Of a DNA stretch of 64,000 bases, positions 8,830-17,462 are shown piece after piece (position 1 is the stretch's first letter; every line of letters begins with the position of its first letter). The position numbers and the translations under genes were made by a program. This stretch comes from Mesorhizobium comanense (lineage in GTDB: Bacteria > Pseudomonadota > Alphaproteobacteria > Rhizobiales > Rhizobiaceae). Where the stretch lies: assembly GCF_005503535.1 (NCBI RefSeq), contig NZ_SCNN01000023.1:1-64000 (forward strand). The letters run 5' to 3'. Under the pieces are notes generated by a model. The model was not told the origin of the DNA. It saw only the letters and a list, made by a program, of their open reading frames with translations, and searched no databases.

Positions 8830-10949
8830 GATTTTGCTCCCCAGTAGGAAGCCGGGCTGGTCCAGTCCGGGTCGGCGCCCGCAATCTTGTAACGGCCGAT
8901 GCGGTTGTTGAGGATGCCGCCGACGAACAGATAGCCCTTGTGCTCGCGCATGGAGGTGACCATCGGATGGGCCGCGCCCGAGAGGTCTCCCATGGCCTCG
9001 ACGATGCCGCCCTTCTCGTTGAACTTCACCACGCCGCCGGTGTTGATGTTGGGGAACAGCCATTCGTCCTGCGGCAGCCGGCGCGTCATGCGCTTGCGCA
9101 TGTCGGGATGGCGCAGCGACAGGTCGAAGCTCGGCGTGCGCATGCCGAGCCACGCCATCCAGTAATTGCCGTCGGAAGCGCGGTTGATGTTGTCGGGATA
9201 GCCCGGCATGTCGCGGATGACGCATTCGGCGGTGCCGGCCTTCGGCCCTTCCAGCCAGTAGCGGTGCACCCGGCAGGCCCAGCTTTCGGCGAAGAACAGC
9301 GACTTGCCGTCATGCGCCATGCACACGCCGTTGGTATAGCGGTAGCCGTCGAGCAGCGTCTTCGTCGAGCCATCCCTGGGATCGTAGACCAGCAGCCGCC
9401 CCGTGGCCCGGTTCTCGATCGAGTCGAGCGCCCAGTCATGGGCATCGTAGCGCTTGGTCGAGTCCGTGAAATAGATGCGGCCGTCAGGCGCGATGTCGCA
9501 GTCGTTGGGATCGCGCAGCCGCGCATCGTCGACGATCGACGTCCAGGAGCGCGATGTCTCCGCCGACAGGCGTTTCACCTCCCGCTCCGGCGAGACGGAA
9601 TAGAGCCCCATGGCGCCGACGCAGCTGATCAGGTTGCCCGATTTGTCAAAGGCCAGCCCCAGCGGAAAGCCGCCGATATGAGCGAAGACTTCCGACCTGA
9701 CATAATCCGGCGCGAAGAAGCGAACGATCTCGCCATGGCGCGTGCCGCAATAGAGATGGTCGTCGCGATCGAGGATGACGTCCTCGGGGCCTTCCAGTTC
9801 TCCAAGACCGATATGGTCGGCCACCGACAGCCGGTTGTCGAGTTGGTAAGGAGTGCCCGAGCCGGGCACGGCCGACTGCGTCTCGCCCATCTTGAGATAG
9901 ACGGGCGCGACATAGACCTCGTTCAGGACCTTGTGGCGGTTCTTCAGCCAGCGGATATCGATTGTGACGGCGACGGCCAGCATGATGCCGAGCACCATCT
10001 GGTTGGTACCGGTGCCGTAGCCCAGCCGGATCAGCCCGTTGGTCATGGTCAGCACGATGATGGCGCCCATCAGCCCTTTGACCACCGAGCCGCGCCCGCC
10101 GCCCAGGCTGACGCCTCCGACCACCGCCGCCGTCAGCGCCATGATCTCCAGGTTGAGGCCGGTGCCCGGCCCTGCCCCGCTCAGCCGGCAGGCGATGAGG
10201 AACCCGCCGATGGAGGCGCAGAAGCCGGAAAAGACATAGGTCATGAACACGGTGCGGCGCACGCGGATACCCGCATTGTGCGCCGAGCGCCTGGAGCCGC
10301 CCACGGCCAGCACATGCCAGCCCGGGCGCGAGCGCGTCAGCGCGATATGCGTGACGATGGCCAGGATGATGGCCAGCCACACCGAGACCGAGAGGCCCCA
10401 GAACGTGCCGTCGCCGATGAAGTCGAGCACATCCGAGCTTGCCTGGGAAAGCTGGACATCGGCGGCGTAGGTCGTCACCAGTATGTCGAACAGCGCCCGC
10501 CCGAAAATGAAAGTCACCAGCGTGGTCAAAAAAGCGCGCAGACGGAGATAGCCGACGAGGTAGCCATTGATGGCGCCGAAGATGAGGCCAGTGGCGAGCG
10601 CCGCGACCAGCGCCAGCCAGATCGACTGTTCCAGAATGAAGAAGACATAGACGGCCGAGAAGCAGGACAGCGCGAAGATCGAGCCGACCGAAAGATCGAT
10701 GCCGCCGCCCAGCATCACCACCGTCATGCCGGTGACGACCATCGAGAACTCGCCGAGCTGGCGGGTCGATTCCTGCAGCGAGGAAAGTTTGAAGAAGCCC
10801 GGAATGACCGAGCCGAAGACGCCGAGCGTCGCCACCAGCGCCAGGAACGGGATAGCGTTGTCGGTCCAGCGTTTGGTCAGGATCTCGCCAACCAGATGGT
10901 CGGGCACGAGATTGTAGCGCCAGGACTGAAGGCGTTCACGAAAGGACAT
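8826..10949 (-). CDS. fusion: ribose-type ABC permease plus strictosidine-synthase/SMP-30-like propeller
   Basis: 707 residues. Residues 1 to about 335 are an RbsC-type permease (GEFSMVVTGMTVVMLGGGID near 66-85, GVSLGGGRGSVVKGLMGAII near 279-298). After a linker, residues about 375-700 form a propeller resembling strictosidine synthase/SMP-30: LEGPEDVILDRDDHLYCGT, DARLRDPNDCDIAPDGRIYF, YTNGVCMAHDGKSLFFAES, MPGYPDNINRASDGNYWMAW. RbsC-type permeases normally end near 330 residues. With their known topology the propeller would be cytoplasmic. One uninterrupted frame with no internal start at the join argues against two genes. Overlaps the next gene by ATGA. Confidence 0.9.
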   Translation of the reverse strand: MSFRERLQSWRYNLVPDHLVGEILTKRWTDNAIPFLALVATLGVFGSVIPGFFKLSSLQESTRQLGEFSMVVTGMTVVMLGGGIDLSVGSIFALSCFSAVYVFFILEQSIWLALVAALATGLIFGAINGYLVGYLRLRAFLTTLVTFIFGRALFDILVTTYAADVQLSQASSDVLDFIGDGTFWGLSVSVWLAIILAIVTHIALTRSRPGWHVLAVGGSRRSAHNAGIRVRRTVFMTYVFSGFCASIGGFLIACRLSGAGPGTGLNLEIMALTAAVVGGVSLGGGRGSVVKGLMGAIIVLTMTNGLIRLGYGTGTNQMVLGIMLAVAVTIDIRWLKNRHKVLNEVYVAPVYLKMGETQSAVPGSGTPYQLDNRLSVADHIGLGELEGPEDVILDRDDHLYCGTRHGEIVRFFAPDYVRSEVFAHIGGFPLGLAFDKSGNLISCVGAMGLYSVSPEREVKRLSAETSRSWTSIVDDARLRDPNDCDIAPDGRIYFTDSTKRYDAHDWALDSIENRATGRLLVYDPRDGSTKTLLDGYRYTNGVCMAHDGKSLFFAESWACRVHRYWLEGPKAGTAECVIRDMPGYPDNINRASDGNYWMAWLGMRTPSFDLSLRHPDMRKRMTRRLPQDEWLFPNINTGGVVKFNEKGGIVEAMGDLSGAAHPMVTSMREHKGYLFVGGILNNRIGRYKIAGADPDWTSPASYWGAKS

Positions 10950-10972
10950 CGGCAGCCATTACTCAAGAGAAA

Positions 10973-11000
10973 GAGGCGGCCGAACTGATCCGGCCACCTC
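10973..11000 (-). other. intercistronic stem-loop after the binding-protein gene
   Basis: GAGGCGGCCG pairs with CGGCCACCTC across an eight-base loop, with one G-U pair. It lies in the 75-base gap between the binding-protein stop and the permease-fusion start. Such loops often protect the abundant binding-protein part of the message; here that role is inferred. Confidence 0.5.
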
Positions 11001-11024
11001 GTGGAGTCTATTCGACGGCGGGGC

Positions 11025-12050
11025 TTACTTCGCCGCCGCTTCGGCCTGCAGCGCCTTGAGATCCCAACAGCTGTCGGGCTTGAGGTCGGCCTTGGTCGTC
11101 GCCTTCTCCAGCGTGTAGATGTAGGTGTGCGAGGTGCCGGCCGGCTGGCCGCTCTGCAGCAGGAACTTGATGATGGCGTTCATGTCGCCCGACTGGCGGG
11201 CGAGGTCGGTCATCACCACGGCGCCATACGTGCCATCGGCCAGCTTGTCGCAGTCGGCGGCCTTTTCGCCACCACCGGTGGTGACCAGGAACACCTTGCC
11301 ATCGAGCTTGGCGTCACGGATCGCCGCGGACGCCCCGGTGGCGTCACCATCCCAGAAGTCGATGATCGAGCAGATATCAGGGTTCTGCTGCAGCATGGTC
11401 GTCGTCACGTTGCGCGAGGTGGTCGCATCCCAGTTGGAGTCGGGCTTGGCGACGACCTTGAAGTCGGGATTCTTGTCCAGCACCTTCATGATGCCGGCAT
11501 ACTGATAGAGGCTCGAAGAGTTCGCCTGGTCGCCCTGCACCAGTCCGATCTTCTTCGAGGAGTTCGGACCGCAGCCCTTGATCGCGGCTTCGGCCTCGAG
11601 CTGGCCGAGACGATCCCAGTCGCTGCCGACAAAGGCGTCGGCCGGGAAATTGGCCGGATTGTCGACCAGGATCACATAGGTGCCGGCGGCCTGTGCCTTC
11701 TTCATCAGCTTGGAATAGGAGTTCAGGTCAGGTGCGTGGATGATCAGCACATCAGGCCTTGTATCGGACGAGATGGCGTCGGTGATGGCCTGCGCGCCGG
11801 CATCGACGACCCAGTTCGGATCGCGCGTCTCGAACGTGCCGCCCCAGCCTTCGACTTCCTTCTTCAGATAGTGTGCCCAGCCCTGCGCCAGGTCGAAGCC
11901 CATCGCCAGCGGCACCAGCATGACGCGCTTGCCGTTGAGCGCCTTGGCGTAGGCGGCCGGGCCGGGATCGTCGGCCGCGAAGGTCGGCGCCACGAAGGCG
12001 GTAACGGCGAGCGCCGTGGCCGCGGCCATCAATGTTCTGATCAGTTTCAT
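11025..12050 (-). CDS. ribose-type ABC transporter periplasmic binding protein
   Basis: 341 residues with a Sec signal peptide (residues 1-25, ending TFA). The mature protein follows the periplasmic binding protein type-I plan (VMLVPLAMGFDLAQGWAHYL, DVLIIHAPDLNSYSKL, VILVDNPANF, KIGLVQGDQANSSSLYQYAG, CSIIDFWDGDATGASAAI). Two cysteines (in IKGCGPN and EKAADCDK) and a third in the C-terminal SCWDL may form disulfides. It is the second gene of the 13124-6287 operon, between the two permease genes. The adjacent lactonase-like propellers hint at a sugar lactone or a sugar oxidised on the way; unproven. Confidence 0.9.
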   Translation of the reverse strand: MKLIRTLMAAATALAVTAFVAPTFAADDPGPAAYAKALNGKRVMLVPLAMGFDLAQGWAHYLKKEVEGWGGTFETRDPNWVVDAGAQAITDAISSDTRPDVLIIHAPDLNSYSKLMKKAQAAGTYVILVDNPANFPADAFVGSDWDRLGQLEAEAAIKGCGPNSSKKIGLVQGDQANSSSLYQYAGIMKVLDKNPDFKVVAKPDSNWDATTSRNVTTTMLQQNPDICSIIDFWDGDATGASAAIRDAKLDGKVFLVTTGGGEKAADCDKLADGTYGAVVMTDLARQSGDMNAIIKFLLQSGQPAGTSHTYIYTLEKATTKADLKPDSCWDLKALQAEAAAK

Positions 12051-12137
12051 GTCACGTCCTCTGGTTCGGTTTTCATTGCCGGCCGATCGTCGTGATCGCT
12101 CCGGGTACCCCCAAGCAGATGGGCTGGCCCATCTGCT

Positions 12138-13124
12138 CTAAATGTCGCCCTGCTGCGCAGTCTGTTCGTCGCGGGGATTGATGATGCCGTCGACGATGAT
12201 GGCGCCGAGCAGGATCGCCGCCTTGATCAGGTTCTGGTAGAGCAGCGGAATGTCGATGATTGTCATGGCGTTGAGCAGGATGCCGATCAATGCGGCTCCC
12301 ACCAGCACGTTGCGCACCCCGCCCCTGCCGCCCGACAGGCCGATGCCGCCGATCACCGCGACCAGCACTATGTCGTAGAGCAGCGTCGAATTGACGACGC
12401 GCGTGTTGATCGAATGCAGGCTGGCGGCTGTCAAAAGGCCGGCGATCAGCGCCACGAAAGCCGAGAGCACATAACGCAGCACCAGCATCGGCCGCACCGG
12501 AATGCCGATGTTACGGGCAGCAACCGGATTGTCGCCGGCGAAATAGATGTAGCGGCCCCATTTGGTGTAGCGCAGGAACAGGAAGAACAGGAAGGCAAGC
12601 CCCGCGAAGACGAACACCTCGACCGGAATGTCGAGGAAGCGCAGGCCGCCGAGCAGTTCGACCCAATGGCCCTGCGGCACCGGCACCGCGTCCTGCGTGA
12701 TCAGCTGCGAGCGCACATAGCCGAAGACGAAGGAGCCGGTGGCGAGCGTCACGAAGATCGCCGGCACATCGGCATAGGCGACGAGAAAGCCATTGAGCAG
12801 GCCGATGGCGAGCACGCCCACCAGCACATAGGCGAAGGCGAGCCCGTCTGGCGTTCCCGTGTTCAGCAGTTGCAGGTACCACGCGACCGACATCGCCATG
12901 ATCGCCACCGCCGACAGGTCGATGCCACGGCCGATGATGACGACCGCCATGCCCAGCGCCAGAATGCCCAGCACCGACACCGATCGCACGATGGCGACAA
13001 TGTTGTCGGCGGTGAGGAAACCCGGCAGGCCTATCGCGGCGGCGGCAAACAGCGCGACCGCTATGGCAAAGACAATGCCTTCCTGGTTCAGGCTCCTGAA
13101 ACTCGGCCGGCCGATCGCGTTCAT
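12138..13124 (-). CDS. ribose-type ABC transporter permease (RbsC-like)
   Basis: 328 residues from ATG (MNAIGRPSF), preceded by GGGGTG; a GTG four codons earlier is an alternative. It has the family landmarks SVLGILALGMAVVIIGRGID near 50-70 and GGIGLSGGRGGVRNVLVGAAL near 275. First gene of the operon and partner of the permease-propeller fusion, so the transmembrane unit is likely a heterodimer carrying one propeller. The 258 bases upstream (13137-13394) separate it from the convergently read MFS gene end and hold no further gene. Confidence 0.9.
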   Translation of the reverse strand: MNAIGRPSFRSLNQEGIVFAIAVALFAAAAIGLPGFLTADNIVAIVRSVSVLGILALGMAVVIIGRGIDLSAVAIMAMSVAWYLQLLNTGTPDGLAFAYVLVGVLAIGLLNGFLVAYADVPAIFVTLATGSFVFGYVRSQLITQDAVPVPQGHWVELLGGLRFLDIPVEVFVFAGLAFLFFLFLRYTKWGRYIYFAGDNPVAARNIGIPVRPMLVLRYVLSAFVALIAGLLTAASLHSINTRVVNSTLLYDIVLVAVIGGIGLSGGRGGVRNVLVGAALIGILLNAMTIIDIPLLYQNLIKAAILLGAIIVDGIINPRDEQTAQQGDI

Positions 13125-13394
13125 TGTCTGCTTCACCCCGATGGCAGCGCTGCCATCCCTGAGGGAAAGCTAATCGGCTCAGCGCCGTTTCGTCAAATGA
13201 ATCCGCGTTCAAAAAGCTGTCCGTCGGCAGGATTCCTGGAGTGGACGCATCGATTGCCAAAACTGGCGCAATGCCCGGAAACTCCTGCGTTTTTGGCAAT
13301 TGTTTTCGGGATCGGGCGCATCTGCGAACACACCGCACCAAGCCGAAAGCACAAGGCGGAATTTAACCCTGCGATCAGCCCGGAAAGCCGATTT

Positions 13395-14843
13395 TCAGTT
13401 CCGAGCGCCGTGCCCGGAAACCTCGGCGCCGGCGCTCCTCGGCAAGGCCAGGAAACGGAACGACGTGACGAGGCCGATGGCCCCGATCACGAGAAAGGCG
13501 ATTCGAAAATCGACGAGGTCGAGCGCCGGCTGGGCCCTTACGATCTGCGACAGGTTGAGGATCGCCGCCGCCACCGCGACCCCGAACAGCATCGCCACCT
13601 GCTGCAGCATGGAGGAGAGCGTCGCCGCCGAGCTGCGTTGCGGCGCGGCTATATCGGCGAAGGCCAGCGTGTTGAGCGCGGTGAACTGCATCGAACGCGA
13701 CAGGCCGGCGATCAGCATCAGCGCTATCACCAGCGCTTGCGGTGTCTGCGGCGAGATCGCTCCGCAAGCCATGATCGACGCCGACGCGATGATGCCGTTG
13801 ACGATCATCACCGAACGGAAGCCGAAACGGCGCAGCGTCGGCGTGGTCACCGTCTTCATGCCGAGATTGCCGAGGAAATAGGCCAGGATCATCATGCCGG
13901 CATCGACCGGCGAGAGGCCGAAACCGACCTGGAACAGCAGCGGCAGCAGGAAAGGCGTGGCGTTGATCGCCACACGGAAGATGGTTCCGGCGGCCAGCGT
14001 CGAGATGGCGAAGGTCTGCACCTTGAAAGACGAGAGGTCGAGCAGCGGATGCGGCGCCCGGTAGAGATGCCGCACGGCAATGAAGCCGATGGCGATGCCC
14101 GCGGAAAGCAGGGCTGCGGTCGGCAGCAGGCCGTCCTCCGGATGCGCGATGCGTTCGAGGCCATAGAGCAGGCAGGCGAGCCCGAGCGAGGTCAGGAAGA
14201 ACCCCGGCCAGTCGAGCGGCTTGGCGTCGGCCTCGCGGTCACCGGGAATGAAGCGGCCGACCAGCGCCAGCCCGATCAGTCCAAGCGGAATGTTGATGAA
14301 GAAGTTCCAGTGCCAGGACAGGTAGGTGGTGATGAAGCCGCCCAGCACCGGCCCGACCACAGGCGCGAACAGCGCCGGCCAGGTGATCAGTGCCGTGGCG
14401 TTGAGGAGCTCGGATTTAGATGCATTGCGCAGGACGAGAATGCGCCCGACCGGGGTCATCAGCGCACTGCCCAGCCCCTGCACGGCCCGTGCGGCGACGA
14501 ATTCGGTCAGGTCCCTGGAAACACCGCAGGCGAGCGAGGCCAGCGTGAACAGGGCGATCGCCACCAGGAAAATGTTGCGCGCGCCGAACCGGTCGGCCAG
14601 CCACCCGGACAGCGGCACGAACACCGCCATCGTCAACATGTAGACGGTGATGCCGATGCTCATTGCCACCGCCGGCACGCCAAAGGAAGCGCCCATCTGC
14701 GGCAGCGATGTCGAGATGATCGTCGAATCCAGGAGTTGCATGAAGAAGGCGATGGCGACGATCAGCGCCACGCGCCGCGCATTGGCTTCAGTCTCGGTCT
14801 TTATCGGCTGGGACGCGGTCTGGTCTTCGGAAACAACTGCCAT
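13395..14843 (-). CDS. MFS multidrug efflux transporter, DHA2 (EmrB/QacA) family
   Basis: 482 residues from MAVVSEDQT; a TTG 18 codons upstream is a weaker alternative. Family motifs: FFMQLLDSTIISTSLPQM near the first membrane span, SGWLADRFGARNIF between spans 2 and 3, and VQGLGSALMTPVGRILVLRN in the motif C area. The hydrophobicity fits about 14 spans. It exports small hydrophobic compounds by proton antiport in known members. It is divergent from the cyclodeaminase-like gene at 14961 over a 117-base gap. No dedicated regulator is adjacent. Confidence 0.9.
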   Translation of the reverse strand: MAVVSEDQTASQPIKTETEANARRVALIVAIAFFMQLLDSTIISTSLPQMGASFGVPAVAMSIGITVYMLTMAVFVPLSGWLADRFGARNIFLVAIALFTLASLACGVSRDLTEFVAARAVQGLGSALMTPVGRILVLRNASKSELLNATALITWPALFAPVVGPVLGGFITTYLSWHWNFFINIPLGLIGLALVGRFIPGDREADAKPLDWPGFFLTSLGLACLLYGLERIAHPEDGLLPTAALLSAGIAIGFIAVRHLYRAPHPLLDLSSFKVQTFAISTLAAGTIFRVAINATPFLLPLLFQVGFGLSPVDAGMMILAYFLGNLGMKTVTTPTLRRFGFRSVMIVNGIIASASIMACGAISPQTPQALVIALMLIAGLSRSMQFTALNTLAFADIAAPQRSSAATLSSMLQQVAMLFGVAVAAAILNLSQIVRAQPALDLVDFRIAFLVIGAIGLVTSFRFLALPRSAGAEVSGHGARN

Positions 14844-14960
14844 GGCGAACCGGGTTGAACAGCATTCGGCTGGTTCAGTCCATAGATTGTCCAACAAACT
14901 TTCGTGTCGACTGTTTGCCTGTTATGGAGGGATCGGGGGCTCCCGAGGAACCGTGCACGC

Positions 14961-15962
14961 ATGAAGCCCATCTATATCGACTACCTGAACGCCCTCGACA
15001 TCGAAGCCCTTGCGATGACGGATGCCGAGATCATCGGCGCCGTGGAGGCCGGGCTCGTCGCGCAGGGCAAGGGCCAGACCGTGATCGAGCCGCGCGTCCA
15101 CCTCGAGCCGGACCCTTCCTTTCACGGCCATTTCAACGTGCTTCGAGGCTATGTCGCCCCGCTCGATGCGGCCGGCGTGAAAATCGTCGGCGACTATGTC
15201 GACAACTATCTGCACGGCCTGCCCTCCGAATTCGGCATCCTCAATCTGTTCGATCCGCGCACCGGCACGCCGCGCGCCATTCTCGACGCCACCGTCATCA
15301 CCGATATGCGCACCGGCGCCGTCACCGCGATCGGCGCCAAGCACCTGGCGCGCAAGAATTCCAAGGTGCTCGCCCATATCGGCGCGCGCGGCACCGCCTA
15401 CTGGAACGTTCGCCTGCTCGACCATCTCTTCGATTTCGACGAGATCCGCGTCCATTCGCGCCGCCCGGAAAGCCGCGACGGCTTTGCCGCCAAACTCTCC
15501 GCCGATCTCGGCAAGAAGGTCACCGCGGTCGGCGATTGGAAAAGCTGCGTCGAGGGCGCCGACATCGTCGTGGAGGCTTCGCGCCTCTCGGAACCCACGC
15601 CTTTGCTGAAGACGGAATGGATCAAGCCCGGCGCGCTGGTGGTTCCCTACGGCACGATGAGCGCGGTGGAACTGTCGCTGACCGACATCATGCAGAAGAT
15701 GGTGGTCGACGACTGGGGCCAGTGCAAGGGCGGCAAGTTCGGCTCGCTGCGCGCCCATGTCGAGACCGGGCGGCTCAGCGAAAAGACGCTGCATGCCGAG
15801 CTCGGCCAGATCGCCGCCGGTCTCAAATCCGGGCGTGAAAGCGACGGCGAAACCATCCTGTTCTGGCATCGTGGCCTGTCGCTGTCCGATATCGCGCTCG
15901 GCAAGGCCATGCTGGCCAAGGCGCAGGCGCAAGGCATCGGCCAGAGGCTGCGTTTCGCATGA
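14961..15962 (+). CDS. ornithine cyclodeaminase / mu-crystallin family protein
   Basis: 333 residues. GAGGAA lies ten bases before the ATG; the frame extension to 14904 is not needed. The Rossmann nucleotide site is seen at LAHIGARGTAYWNVRLLD, and the substrate-binding lysine region at GVKIVGDYVDNY. In true ornithine cyclodeaminase an Asp sits in a GGDxPGKxEL segment; here the matching stretch reads VPYGTMSAVELS, so that catalytic Asp is not apparent. Members without it are reductases or dehydrogenases of amino or imino acids. The stop overlaps the start of the lyase-like gene (ATGA), implying a joint pathway. Confidence 0.85.
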   Translation: MKPIYIDYLNALDIEALAMTDAEIIGAVEAGLVAQGKGQTVIEPRVHLEPDPSFHGHFNVLRGYVAPLDAAGVKIVGDYVDNYLHGLPSEFGILNLFDPRTGTPRAILDATVITDMRTGAVTAIGAKHLARKNSKVLAHIGARGTAYWNVRLLDHLFDFDEIRVHSRRPESRDGFAAKLSADLGKKVTAVGDWKSCVEGADIVVEASRLSEPTPLLKTEWIKPGALVVPYGTMSAVELSLTDIMQKMVVDDWGQCKGGKFGSLRAHVETGRLSEKTLHAELGQIAAGLKSGRESDGETILFWHRGLSLSDIALGKAMLAKAQAQGIGQRLRFA

Positions 15963-17440
15963 GCCCGCTCGTCCTCACCGGAGCCGGTGTAAGCACCGGC
16001 GATGTGGCCGCCGTCGCGCGGGAAGCCCGCAAGGTTGAAATCGGCCCCGATGTCATCGGCAGGCTTGAAAGGGCGCGCAAAGTTCTCGACCAGGCCGCGG
16101 CGTCCGGCCAGCAGATCTACGGCCTGAACACCGGGCTCGGCGCCAATCTCGGCACATCGGTCGAGGGTGACGCCAGCGCTTTCCAGCGCCAGTTGCTGGA
16201 GGGCCGCAGCGGCGCTGTCGGCGAGGCTTTGCCGGTCGAGGCGGTGCGGGCAACCATGCTCGCCCGGCTGGCGATGTTGTCGGCCGGCGGCTCCGGGCTC
16301 TCGCCCGCCGTGTTCGTGGCGCTGGTCGAAGCGCTCAATGCCGGCGTGCATCCGGTCATGCCCTCGCTGGGCTCGATCGGCGCTGGCGACCTCGTTCTGA
16401 TGACGGCGCTGGCGCGGCTGCTGATCGGCGAAGGCGAAGCCGACTATCAGGGCCGGCGCATGCCGGCGGCCAAGGCGCTGATGATGGCGCGCCTCGCCCC
16501 GATCGCGCTCGCGCCGAAGGACGGACTGTCGCTGATCAACGCGTCCGCTTTCTCGGCAGGCAACGGCGCGCTCGCGGTGACGGATGCGCTGTCGGCGATT
16601 GCCCAGCAGCATCAGGCCGGCGCACTGACCATGGAAGGCATCGGCGCCAACCGCACCATCCTCGATCCGCGCCTGCAGATGGCGCGCCCCGCCTCCGGCC
16701 AGCAGGAGGCCGCCAAGGCCCTGCACGACCTTCTGGCCCGCGAAGACGCACCCGCGCCGACCACTATCCAGGATCCGCTGTCGATCCGCTGCATGCCCTC
16801 GATCCATGGCGCGCTGATCGGCGCGATAGATCAGGCAAGGAATGCGGTCGAGATCGAGCTCAACGCCGCCGCGGACAATCCGCTGGTGCTGGGCGAGGAC
16901 GGCGTGGTGATATCGACAGGCAATTTCCACACCGCCGGACTTTCGCTCGCCTTCGAGACGCTTGGGCTGGCGATCGCGCAATGCGCTGCCGCGACGACGG
17001 CCCGTTTCATCCAGCTCACCGGATCCGGCCGCAACGGCCTGCCCAAATATCTGTCACCGGTCGGCGGCGCTTCAGCCGGTTTCGTGCCGCTGCAGAAGAC
17101 GGCGACGTCGATCCTGGCCGCCATCCGCCACAAGGCCAATCCGGTGATGCTCGATTTCCTGCCGGTTTCGGAAGGCGTCGAGGATCACGCGACCCAGTCG
17201 CCCCTCGCCGTTGCGAAATGCACTGACATGATCGCTCTTTGGCGGCGGCTGATCGCGTTCGAACTGATGGCCGCGGCGCAGGCCGTCGACCTGCGTGAAG
17301 GATCGACGCTGGCGCCACGCACGGCAGCCGTGCACACCGCGATCCGGACGCTCTTCCCTTCCCTCAGAGAAGACCGTCCGCTCGGCGTCGACGCCGAAGC
17401 GCTCCATGCGGCGCTTATCGGTGGGAACTGGCAGGCATAG
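15959..17440 (+). CDS. HAL/PAL-family aromatic amino acid lyase-like protein lacking the MIO triad
   Basis: 493 residues, typical of histidine ammonia-lyase (about 500). Conserved parts: YGLNTGLG at 54-61, LINASAFSAGNGA at 192-204, the CMPSIHGA stretch, AADNPLVL and GNFHTAG. Two key features are missing. The Ala-Ser-Gly that forms the MIO cofactor (usually GSVGASGDL) reads GSIGAGDL at 138-145, with no Ser. The catalytic Tyr of QDxYSLRC is Leu (QDPLSIRC, 271-278). It may be a lyase with another mechanism or a non-enzymatic relative. It is translationally coupled to the cyclodeaminase-like gene and converges on a Pot-like importer 22 bases away. Confidence 0.88.
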   Translation: MSPLVLTGAGVSTGDVAAVAREARKVEIGPDVIGRLERARKVLDQAAASGQQIYGLNTGLGANLGTSVEGDASAFQRQLLEGRSGAVGEALPVEAVRATMLARLAMLSAGGSGLSPAVFVALVEALNAGVHPVMPSLGSIGAGDLVLMTALARLLIGEGEADYQGRRMPAAKALMMARLAPIALAPKDGLSLINASAFSAGNGALAVTDALSAIAQQHQAGALTMEGIGANRTILDPRLQMARPASGQQEAAKALHDLLAREDAPAPTTIQDPLSIRCMPSIHGALIGAIDQARNAVEIELNAAADNPLVLGEDGVVISTGNFHTAGLSLAFETLGLAIAQCAAATTARFIQLTGSGRNGLPKYLSPVGGASAGFVPLQKTATSILAAIRHKANPVMLDFLPVSEGVEDHATQSPLAVAKCTDMIALWRRLIAFELMAAAQAVDLREGSTLAPRTAAVHTAIRTLFPSLREDRPLGVDAEALHAALIGGNWQA

Positions 17441-17462
17441 ACCTACATTCCCACCTGGATTG

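Noticed and set aside
8940..10988. Plus-strand open frame of 682 codons opposite the permease-propeller fusion
   Set aside because: It is rich in Arg, His, Asp and Gln with no domain, and mirrors the codon structure of a clear gene on the other strand; a GC-bias shadow.
12414..14858. Plus-strand open frame of 814 codons opposite a permease and the MFS gene
   Set aside because: It spans two real minus-strand genes and an intergenic gap, and its composition is that of antisense GC-rich coding DNA.
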